A DNA stretch of 64,000 nucleotides from Chlorella sorokiniana (lineage: Eukaryota > Chlorophyta > Trebouxiophyceae > Chlorellales > Chlorellaceae): positions 496,001 to 560,000 of the forward strand of contig CP084610.1 in the NCBI GenBank assembly GCA_025917655.1. The letters run 5' to 3'. Every line of letters starts with the position of its first letter. The stretch's first letter is position 1. Below the pieces are notes generated by a model. It did no database searches, had not been told where the DNA came from, and was given only the letters and a program-made list of their open reading frames with translations. The position numbers and the translations under genes are program-made. Below, one piece after another: positions 50,629-60,344 of this stretch.

Positions 50629-52495
50629 TCACAGCTCCAAGCGGTCGGCGCCGCTGGTCGCGTTGGCGGCAGCGACGGCGCTGGCCGCGGCGACACCGTG
50701 CCGTGTGTGTCCCCCGCCCCAGTCCCGCGCCAGGCCCATCCACAGTTCGGCTCCCTGCCAGGCCAGCAGCAGCAGCGCAGCGAGCTCCAGCAGCAGTGTG
50801 CCGGCTGGGCGCTGCCGCCGCTCCAGCCTCCACTCCGCCTCCACCTCATCTGTGTGGCGCAGCCAGGCAAGCCTGGCCGCGCGGTCCAGCCACCACGTCA
50901 GCTGCAACACTGCCAGGTAGCCCACCGCAACCTGCAGCGTCCCGTACACCGCCATGCAGGAGCGCAAGCCGGTACTGGCATCAGTGCTGCTGCCGCCGCC
51001 GCCTGCCGCCCCTGCTGCCGCTGCCGCTGCCGCTGCCGGTGGGTCCAGCCATGACCGAGGAGATGCTGCAAAGCAGGGAATGGGGGGCTGCGGCTGGGAG
51101 GCGGGGCCAGGGGAGGGAGGAGAGGAACAGGCAGCCCAGTGTCGCTGCACCCTGCTGTCGCAAGCTTCGCCGACCGATCTGCACCTCGACAAACCGTACT
51201 GCCCCGCCCCACACACCCACCCGAAAAGAGCGTGAGGCGCTGCATAAGGGCTGCCAGCTGCTGCAGCGGGAAGGCGGCTGCAGGGCATTGCTCCAAAGCG
51301 AAAGCGCACCGCTGGCGGTTGCTGGACAGCAGCAGCACCGCTGCAAGCTGCAGGCGCGGGGAGGGGGGGGCAGAGAGCACCTGATTCAGTTGCTGGGCTG
51401 CCCACAACGGGACGGACGTGACAGAAAGATGCGCTGCGCCCTGGCACCGGTGCTGGCAACAAGCCTTCAGGCGTGCCAGACATGCAGAGTGTGAGGGCAG
51501 GAGCACGCACCACGGCGGCCCCTGGCTGCCAGCCAACCGCTCTCAGCCAACGCGGGGAGGGGCCCCGGGCTGCCAGCGAGCTAGATCCAGCCGCTTCCTG
51601 CGTGAACCTCACCCCGTGCACCAGCAGGCATTGGTTGACAGTGAGCGGGAAGAGCACGGCGTGGACCACCAACCACGGCACGCCCGAAGCCAGCAGCTGC
51701 GACAGCCAGAAGGCGGGGCCGCCCGCCCCCGCAGCCGACCACCGTGGAGGAGGAGGAGGAGAGCGGGGAGGAGGAGAGCACCGTGGGGAGGGTGAGGCTG
51801 ATGGCGTAGAGCAGGGGCGCAGCCGCGCAAACAGCGGCGGCGACAGCAGCGCCAGCAGCCAGACGAGCAGCTGCTGCGCGGCGGTGGCGACGGCGGCGGC
51901 GGCCTGCACGGCGGGGAGGAAGGGGGCGCCGGGGCGTGCGGCTGAAGAGGTTGGCACAGGCAAGGGCTCGCATTGAACCGCAGGGCTGCGCATGCAGTCC
52001 CCAAATCAGCTGGCAGCTGGCCCAAAATCCATGGCCTGGTCCCAGCACGTGACGCAAAAGGGGCTCACAGCCTGGTCCAGCGGGCAGGGGCCAAAGCGAC
52101 CATCTCCCCTTCTCCCGCAGGGTTGCTGGGCTCACCAGCGCTCTCTGACCCTGCGAGTATAGCTTGAACGCTAGAAGGGCGTGCACCAGGGCCACGCCTG
52201 CAAAGCAAAGGTTTCACCAGCAGGCTTGACAAGGAATGCAGGTTGTTCTTCGCCATTTCAATTCAATCAAGCAATGATGAAGGCACCAATCAAGTCGAGC
52301 TGCTCCTCCACCGACCCTACCGGCACTGAGAACTGCTGCAGTCGCCCTGTGGGCGGCACCGCGTGCAGCAAGAAACGATTGCTCTAGATCGTCGACGTTC
52401 GAGCTTGAAGACTCAAACTGCAGTCCCCATTGCCACTGCAGCCATGTGGGGCTTCGGGCCGCCAGAGCCGCGCCTCCCCGGCTGGTCTCAGGCAT
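50629..52495 (-). CDS. Multi-pass membrane protein, unknown family
   Basis: Exon 1 (52495-52321) begins MPETSRGGAALAARSP and contains SSSNVDDLEQSFLAARGA. It joins in phase to exon 2 (52197-52150), making a helix across the junction (AAVLSAG then VALVHALLAFKLYSQ). Later pieces include AVQAAAAVATAAQQLLVWLL, LLYAISLTLPTVL, FWLSQLLASGVPWLVVHAVL, LTVNQCLLVHGV, SCMAVYGTLQVAVGYLAVLQ, LTWWLDRAARLAWLRHTDEV and LLLELAALLLLAWQGAELWM. The end is ANATSGADRLEL at 50629. Six or more membrane helices are likely. No known family was recognised. The stretch 51700-51850 changes frame around several C/G runs. Confidence 0.6.
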
Positions 52496-53313
52496 CTATG
52501 TTGCTTGCAGTAGCACCAATGGCCAGCAAGAGGGCTATTGATGCGATTGGGATCTTGCGTTCCATCCAATGGTACAACACACAACAGCATTTGCCTCCCC
52601 ATTCTTTGATCTCACTGTAGCCACGATTCACAACAGTGCATTGAAACAGCGGCAAAGCAGGACCACGCATGCTGGGGTGGTCCTGCCGCCCCCACCATCC
52701 GCCCCATCTGCTGTCATGATGTGAGCAAGTGTGATGTGTACAATGCGTACACCAGGTTCCCATCAGTACTGTGGCGCTGGCAGCACCCGCGTCAGCAGGA
52801 GGTGAACGACACCAGGTGTCAAGCATGGTGAGGCGCGTCTCCCATGGATGGGGTTTGGTGGGGATGAGGGGCGGCCACGCGGCCACGGGAAGCAGAATCT
52901 TCGGCGTTTCCCTCGGCAGGGTAGCGGGGGAGACTGCCAACAAGGATGAGCGTTGATAAACAGATGCAGTTCTGAATTCTTGGGTTCAATCGGGGAGTGG
53001 GAGCAGGGGCAACCCAGACGAATCGCGAGAAATGTTTGCCATTGCCGCATAGTGCGCCCCGCCCGGATGGCGCATGGGGCAACCAACTAGGCGGAGCAGG
53101 AGCAGCAGAGAGCGACGACCAAGCTGGCTGATGGTACATGGCAAGAGCGTAGGGGGAGGGCGTGCGTGCGCGGTCGGCGCATGATGGGCAGGGTACGAGG
53201 GTGAAGGAGCGGGATTGAGAGAGCAGCGAGCAGCCTTCTGGCGTAGAACACGCCGCAAAGGATGGGGCCTGCCGGGGGCCCTGCACGGTGCCGGGCGCTG
53301 ACCGGCACAGCGC
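52496..53313. other. Intergenic, membrane gene promoter and SBP gene 3' region
   Basis: Tandem minus-strand genes flank this stretch. A short frame at about 52564-52490 reads like a signal peptide (IPIASIALLLAIGATA) but ends at a stop before the membrane gene start. No TGTAA was found for the SBP gene. Nothing else recognised. Confidence 0.35.
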
Positions 53314-56300
53314 TCAGCCGCCGTAGCTGGTGCTTGTGCTGCACCCCGCGTGCAGCATGCCGGTGCCGCTCGAAGCGGCGCTGTCGCTGCGCGGCAGCGG
53401 CTCCGCATCCCAGCGGCCGTGCTCCGCTGCCGTGGCGCTGCCGCACAGCCAGGCTGGCTGCACCGCCAGCTGCGCGGCAGCTGCGGGGCTGGGCTCCGCC
53501 TCGGGCCGGCCAGCGGCTGCCGCCAGGGCAGGAAGGGCGCCGGGGCTGGGACGCGCACCTGGAGGGTTTGGAGATGCCCCCGCCGGGGCTGCCGTCGGCT
53601 CCCCAGCCCCAGACAGCGCGGGCTGCAGCAGCGCGCGCAGCGCTCCAGCCCCGCGCCGCGGCGACGCCGTCTGCGTGGCGCGCCGTGCGGGCGAGGCTCG
53701 CGACGACGGCGGGCGGGTAGGGCGGCACCGCCAGCCCCGCCTGCTCCAGCTGGTGGCGGTACAGGTACTGCACCACCAGGCCCACCTGGCGCAGGAAGGC
53801 GGGCGGGTCGGGCACGCCGCCCGCCGCCCCCTGCCCAGCCTCCAGCTGCCGCACCTCGGCCACCGCCGCCGCGCACGGCAGCACCAGCAGGGGCAGCGGC
53901 TCCGACAGCACCCACCCCCGCTGCACCTCCACCTCTGCCCAGCCTGGGCAGGGCGGTGGGAGAGCCTCAAGCCAAGTCAACTGGACAGAGACGCCGGGGA
54001 GCAGAAGCAGGTCTAAAAAGAACAGGCCCTGCTGCGGCTGGCCTGGCCCGAGCTGGCCCCAACGCTTCCACAGCTCTTTCGCATGCGAAGCAAAGCGCGA
54101 GCGGCAAGCAGCAGCAGCAGCAGGCGTCGCACCTGGAAGCAGGCCCAGAGGCCGCACAGCGAGCTCCTCCCAGCCGCCTGCCAGGGGCGCCGCAGCAGCA
54201 TCCGCCTCCTGGGGCCGCTGGGCACCAGAGGGCTTGCCCCTGTTGCTGCCGCCGCCGTCGTCGTGGCTGGCGGGTGAGCAGGTGCAGTTGGCGCCGCCGC
54301 CGCACAGGCTGCAGCCGGGGGCGTGGAACTCGAGGGGAAGGTGTCTGCCCTGCTGCCGGAACAGGACGAGGGCGTCGCCGCCGCTGAGGCCGGCGCCGCG
54401 CAGCGTGACCACAGCGCGGCTGCTCGCCAGCACGCAGCAGGGGCGCAGCGCGGCCAGGTAAGGCAGCCCGGCGGCTGCCAGCTCGTGCGGCGGGCGCGCC
54501 AGGTCCACGGCAGCTTCCAGGCGGCCGCCGCTGAGCACGGTGAGGTGGCGACCAAACTGCGGGACGGCGGGACAGCCAACGGCAGCACGGTGAGCCAACT
54601 GGTGGACTTGCTGACATTGTCTCAAACAAAACTGTGCGAGCGCTGATGTGTCCCTCCTCCAAAACCCTTGGAATCGCCCAACGGAGGCCTCAGCCAGCGA
54701 TGAAGGGCCCAGCACCCGCTGGGCCGCCGCCGCCCGCACCTGCGCCACGATGCGGTGCCCGCCCAGCGCGCCCAGCGCGCCGCCGCCCAGCCAGCGCGCC
54801 AGGGGCAGGCCGCGCGACAGCAGCCCCTCCGCCTTCCGCGCCGGCAGCAGCAGGCTCAGCGTCAGGTGGGTGCAGCCTGCGAGAGGAGGGAGGGACCGGG
54901 CGGGCTGGGCCGACAGACACGAGCGGACGGAAGCAGGCAGATGGCCTCAGCAGCCACGAAGCGAGGGGGAGCGGGATGGGCGGAGTCCGCCGGAAGGGGG
55001 CAGGAATTGCCGGAAGGGGGCTGGGGGGATGGAGGGGCGGCAGCGCGGCGCGGCAGCCGCACCCGGCCGCACGTAGCCCTCCAGCATGGCGGGGAGGTGC
55101 CCAGCAGGTGCTCCAGCTCGGCCCTGACAAGCGGCAGCAGCTGCTCCGGGGTGCAGTTGAACACCTGTTTGGGCGGGTTGAAAACGTGAAGGGGTCGAAC
55201 ATGGGAACAAGGGGTTGAGGTGTGTGTGTGTGGGGTTGGGGGGGGCCCTGGCCGCGGATGCCAGGCAGCGGGCGCTGCCCCGGCATAGCCAGGGCTGAGG
55301 CAGCTGCGTGCCGAGCAGCATGCAGGGCGGCAGAAAACGCGGCCGGGCTGCGGGGGCTGCTGCGTGCTGCACAGCAGCGGCGCCCTGCCTTGAGCGACAG
55401 CCGAAGCAGGACGTCGTCGGGGGCGGCGGCGCGGGGGCCACCGAGGCGGCGGCCGCAGCCGCCGCCGCAGCCGCCGCCACGCCGCCGCCTCCGCTGCCCG
55501 ACCTCGCCGCCATGGAGCCCTGCCGGGAGGGGAGCCAGGGGAGGGGGGGGGGCTTCAGCCCAAGCACACCCGCACACAAGCTGGCATCCAGTGCCCGAGG
55601 CGGGCAGCTGGCGGATTTTGTTTCCAAGATGGGGTAGGGAGGGATGAGGCTGGGCCGGAGCTGGAGCCCTGCATCCCACCTGGGCCGCCAGCTGCGGCTC
55701 GCCGCCCGCCGCCAGCCCGCCGCTGCCGCCCAGGCTGTGCGCCGCCGCCAGCTGCGCCGCCATCGACGCGGAGCGGCTGCGCTGGGGCGCCAGCGCCGGC
55801 GCCTGGGCGTGCGGCGGCGCCAGGCCCAGCTGCTCCTGGAGAGAGGAGGCGCTGCGCTGCACGGCGCGGACGGGGCCGCCGTGCCGCTGCGCCGTCAGCG
55901 TCGCCTGCTGCTGCTGCTGCTGCTGCGGCCGGCCCTGGGCTGCCGCGGGCGGCGTGCCTGCCCCAGGCTCGCGTGGGTTGGAGGCCAGGAAGGGGCTGGG
56001 CAGCTCCAGCAAGAAGGGGTTGGCGGCGGGGGCGGGTGCGGGCTGGGCAGCGCCGCGGGAGGCGACAGCACCGCCTGCTGCGCCTGCTGCCACTGCTGCG
56101 CCGCCTGCTGCGCTTGTTGCGCCTGCTGCGCCTGCCGAGCTTGCTGAGCTTGCTGCTGCAGCGGCCACTGCTGCGCCGCCTGCTGCGCTTGCTGCTGCAA
56201 CAAGTGGTGGTACTGTGGGTGCAGTTGAAGCTGTGCCTGCTGTGCCTGCTGTGCCTGCTGAGCCTGCTGTGTCTGCCGTGCCTGCTGCTGTGCCGCCGCC

Positions 56301-58747
56301 AGCAGCTGCGCGACCACCGAGGGTGCTGGCAGCAGGGGGCGCCCTGGGCAGATGGCTGGCGCTGCGGGGCAGCTGGGCCAGCCACAGACGCCTGGCGCTG
56401 CAAGCCAGAGGCGCCCGACGCCTGCCGCTGCAATCCTGAGGCCACCGGCCCCGACGCCTGCCGAGGCATGGCAGCGGGGCCCGCCACTGAGGCCTGCCGC
56501 TGCGCCGCTGCCGCCGCGCCCTGCCCAGACGACTGGTGCTGGCTGGACTGGCGCTGCAGCTGGGGGCGCCGCGGAGCTGGGCCCCAGCGGTGGAGGCGCC
56601 GCGGGGCCCTGAGACTCAGGCAGCGGCGGCAGCCCCCGCAGCCCCCGCGGGCGGCGCCGGGCCAGAAGCGCCGCCCTCCAGGCTCTGCTGCAGGCCGGCG
56701 GCGCTGGCGGCGGCGGCGGCGGCGGCGGCCGCCGCCGCGGACGCGGACGCGGACGCCGCCGCCACCGCGGCTGCGCTGTCGCTGCGGCTCCTGCTGCCCG
56801 CGCTGCCCCGGGTGCTGAGGGCGCCGGAAGGAGAGCGGGAGAGCAGGGCCCTGCTGCCGCTCCTCTGTCGCGCGGCCCTGGCAACCGCAGCAAGAGCCTC
56901 CGCCTCCTCCTCCGCCTCCTCCCCCTCGCTGTCTTCCTGCAGACACACACCCGCTGGCGGTCAACGCAGGGCGGCAGGCAGGCCATGTGGGGGCAGCTGC
57001 CGCGGCTGCGGGGAGGCTTGCAGCGCAGCAGGCGACAGCGGTGCCAGTGCTCATCACACACCCTCACACAAGGGCTGAGGCAGGCTGGCGTCCCGAACAC
57101 CCCCCCCCCCCACCCCCACCCCCCCCACACACACACACGCCCCCAACAACAACATCAACAGAGTCTCCCACCTCCGCCCCCTCATCCTCGCTGTCACGCA
57201 TGTGCTCCACCCGCCGCCGCTCGTTGTGGCGCTTCAGCTTGCGGCGGCAGCTCTTGCGCGTGCCCTCGAACTCACCTGAGGGCGGCAACGGGCGGCAATC
57301 GCGCATCAAAACTCCGCGGGGAGGCGGGGCAGTCGCAGTATAACCTTGAGCCTTGAACCGGCTAAATTTGCGTAGCAGAACACTCGCCCTGTGCCTGCCC
57401 CGCTCTGATGCCCCCCCCCCACCCCCACCCCACACCACACCACACACACGCACACACACGCACCCACACATAGCACACACACACGCACCGATGTCCTGAA
57501 AGCGGCCGCACTGCTGGCAGAAGCGCTGCTCTCGGCCGTCCACCTGCATGCTGGGCATGCTGAGAAGGCACGGCGCGGCACCGAACAGCGCGGCAGTGTC
57601 AGCGGGGCAGGGGCACGGCAGACCGGCGAGGGTGCCGGCGAGGGTGCCAAGAGTGCGGTAGGAGGGTGCTGGGCCGCTCTTCCAGCAGCAGCAGCACAGA
57701 TGTCGGAGCCAGCCTGGCTCCCGCCGAGGCGCATGCCCGACCCCTGCCATGCCTGTGCATGCGGATTGCGAGCGACGCGCGCACCTGCAGTGAAGCTGGC
57801 AGATGCGGTACCGCCGATAGTACCCCTTGGCATTCACCAGCTCCGCGCTGCAGCCCGGAACCTGCGCGGATGTTGGGCAGGGGGGGGCGGCGGCGAGCGC
57901 ATTGTTGATGCGAGGGATGGGTGGGGTGGGGTGGGGGTGCGCGGTGCTCTGGCTGCAGCGCCGCAGCGGTGGAGGGTGCCCCGCTACGACTGTTGCCCGC
58001 TGCAGAGCAGTGATTCGTGACGTGGCGCGTGGCCGAACAACGAGAAGCTTGCGGGGACGATCCTGCGCAGAGCGGCGCGTCAGACTGCGGGGCAGCAGGG
58101 CCCAGTGCAGCCAACCAGCTGGCATTGCGGCGGCGATGCCTGCCGAGGGCACCCCCAAGGCAAGCGCTGCGACGGTGCTGCAACCTGCAGGTGGGGTTGT
58201 GAGGGGAGGCGGGGTTGCTGTGCATGCAGCGCACCTGGCACGGCACGCTGGTGCGCCGCTGCCGCCCGGCTTCTTCTTGCGTGGAACTGCCGACTCCGCA
58301 GCTGCCGCAGGCGCCTGCCCCTGCCGAGCTGCTGATGGCGCGGTGGGCTGCCCCCAGCGCTGCCGCCCGCTTGCGGCAGCTGTGGCGCCCACTGCGCTGC
58401 CGCGGGTGCCTTGGCGGCCGCAGCGGCAGGCTGGCCGGGTGGGTGGGCTGACGCTGCGCCTTGCGCAGCATGCGCAGCCGCCGCCGGGATCCTCGGGCCG
58501 CTAGGAGGCGTGGTGAAATCGGCCGGTGGCTGATGCTCGGGTAGCAATGGATGGAGGGCTGGGGGAACGCGGGGGCGCTGCCTGGGGCTGGAATGGCAGC
58601 ATGCACTGTGCCGCTGGGTGCAGCCGCCGAGCCGACTCCTGCTGGCGGCGGGCTGCCTTCCCATAATGCTGCCGCCTGGGCGGAGGGCAGCTGCCCTGCA
58701 CTTCTCCCCAGAGTCTGTGCAGCGCTTGATGGCAACGCAGGGTCCAT
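53314..58747 (-). CDS. SBP-box transcription factor, long SPL1/SPL12/CRR1 type
   Basis: The SBP domain binds GTAC-core DNA with two zinc sites; Chlamydomonas CRR1, the copper regulator, is of this long type. The domain is split over three exons. The first gives PCQ, and the second (about 57871-57790) gives VPGCSAELVNAKGYYRRYRI with CQLHCR. Further exons give REQRFCQQCGRFQDI (about 57545-57490) and GEFEGTRKSCRRKLKRHNER with RR. The second-site histidine of the usual RFH is Gln here. After it come Ser/Glu/Ala-rich and long Gln/Ala-rich regions, then the long-clade C-terminal part: APDDVLLRLSLK, VFNCTPEQLLPLVRAEL, LEGYVRPGCTHLTLSLLLP, AVVTLRGAGLSGGDALVLF and PLLVLPCAAAVAEVRQLE. It ends GCSTSTSYGG. 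No ankyrin repeats or Cys-rich tail were recognised. The start at 58747 and several frame joins are uncertain. Confidence 0.82.
55905..55925 (-). repeat. CAG repeat encoding Q7
   Basis: Seven glutamine codons (minus strand) in the disordered middle of the SBP protein, near a longer QQAQQAQQA region at about 56080-56300. Confidence 0.8.
57431..57487 (+). repeat. CA dinucleotide microsatellite in SBP gene intron
   Basis: Imperfect CA repeat within the intron that separates the two halves of the second SBP zinc site. Confidence 0.85.
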
Positions 58748-59630
58748 CTACAGCCCAGGCTGGTGTGTGGCTACCGGGTTCGATGTGAGGACATGCAAGT
58801 CGGACAAACTGGGATAGGCGAAGCCGCACTGTTGAGGAGTATCAGAAGATCTCAAATTAATGACGGTTTCAGGGCCGCGGTTGCTGCTCAAGAGCCTATG
58901 CAGCTCTTGCCCCCGACTCCGACAGCGGCCTGCGCCCTGCAACTCCTGTCAACCGGTCTGAGCGGAATGGGCAACGCCTCACATCGGCTGATCAGACAGA
59001 AAGGCCGACCGAACACGGGTTGTTGCCAACGCGTTGAACCGCCACCATGGCGAGCGCGGACAAGAATGCAAAAATGTGGGATGGAGTATCATGCCCTCCA
59101 AACGGCGATATTTCGATGCACTCAATTGTCCGTTGAGGATCTAAACAGGCCCCGCTCCTCTGCAATGGACATGGTTTGGCTGACTGGGGCGCTGGGGCGA
59201 GTGGTGCAGAAGCCGCCCCAACCCGCTTGCGCCCATGCCCATCATGAATTACTCTGCTATGACGATTCTGTTTCTCTGCCCAAAGAGCCTTTGCAGAACG
59301 CTTGCTGCGCCCTGATGCACACGTCAAACGTACAAGGCCAACACCACGACCCTTCCTCCTGATGCTCCATGCACGCCGCCCCTCAACTTCCATGCATTGC
59401 CCAACATGAAAACCATTCTCAGTTTGATGCAGCCCCCACCGCAGGAAAAATTCTGTGTCTATTGTGCGTGTCCCTTGTGATCCACCTTCGTGCCCACAAT
59501 CCACTTGAGCAGATGCACGGGGCACAGCCTCACTGAGCCTCCAGCAGGGGGCAGCTTTACCTTTAGGAGAGTTGTCGCTGCTTGGGCCAAGTTCCCAATG
59601 TGATTGTGTGTTTAAAGCCTGTAAAGAGAG
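58748..59630 (+). other. Intergenic upstream of orphan transporter exons
   Basis: Promoter side of the SBP gene. Searched in three plus-strand frames for transporter helices that should precede the exons at 59631; none was seen. The region is AT-richer than exons and looks non-coding. Confidence 0.45.
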
Positions 59631-59970
59631 GCGTCACCCTGTCTGGCTACTTCGTTGCTTTCCTGGCCGTGTGCTGGTGAGCAGCGCTCTGCCTGCGGCG
59701 CTGGCTGCTGGTGCAGTGCACCGCAGTGTGCTCTTGGTGCATGCCTGCACTTACAGGCGGCCAAGCCCCTGTGTCCCACCAGTGCATGCCCCTCCGCTTC
59801 ACATGTCCAGGTACAACTACCAAAACTACAAGCCATGAAGGAGGCTGCCAGCCTGGCGCCCTCCAAAACCGGAGCAGCTGCTGGCAGAGGCGGCGCCCAT
59901 GAAGGGCGGCAAAAAGGCGGCGACGCTTCTGCCGGTTGCCCCAAGCACTACCTCTGTCTATAATGTGTGA
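59631..59970 (+). pseudogene. Orphan C-terminal exons of a TPT/nucleotide-sugar transporter-like gene
   Basis: Two exons only. The first (about 59631-59676) encodes the last membrane helix, VTLSGYFVAFLAVC. It has a GT donor at 59677 and joins in phase to an exon at 59811, giving W then YNYQNYKP. A one-base C shortfall near 59833 leads on to MKEAASLAPSK. After another shift comes PEQLLAEAAPMKGGKKAA, then LLPVAPSTTSVYNV and a stop at 59968-59970. The helix followed by WYNYQ-K is the usual C-terminal signature of the triose-phosphate/nucleotide-sugar transporter family. Nine earlier helices should precede it, but the SBP gene starts only 900 bases upstream and nothing matching was found. It is therefore a gene fragment, a partial duplicate or a misassembly. 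Family call is inferred from about 25 residues. Confidence 0.45.
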
Positions 59971-60344
59971 CCACAGGCATCTGGCACTGGAACAAGCCCA
60001 GGGTTTTGGCTCGATAAGCTGCATTGACCTGCACCCAGCTGTCGACCGTAAAAAACAACTGCCAGCTTGAATTGCATGTTGTGTGCTGCTTGCACCTCTT
60101 TTTGCATAGTTCACGTCTGTAGATCTCATCGGTGGCCTGCAGCAAGCAGGCCAATTCGCATTCTGCCACATGCTGCAGGCCTTTCCAAAGGACGGCACCC
60201 AGGTAGCATAATCCAATCATGGGTGTATGTGATCGATGGCACTTTCACGAAGAAAGACACAGTCCCGCCAGGTTGCTGCCAATTAACTTCAATCGGGAAT
60301 CCCGTGCTTCTTTGACACTGGCAACCTTTCTGTGCTCCACCAAC
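59971..60344 (+). other. Promoter region of alcohol dehydrogenase gene
   Basis: No exon, RNA gene or repeat recognised; moderately AT-rich. Confidence 0.35.

Noticed and set aside
52490-52564. Signal-peptide-like frame on the minus strand
   Set aside because: It ends at a stop after 25 codons with no usable splice donor; more likely upstream sequence of the membrane protein gene.
52975-53000. GGTTCAATC resembling a tRNA T-loop
   Set aside because: The flanking bases do not form a T-stem, and no anticodon or acceptor stem could be fitted.
59620-59624. TGTAA just before the orphan transporter exons
   Set aside because: No plus-strand gene ends upstream of it; treated as chance.
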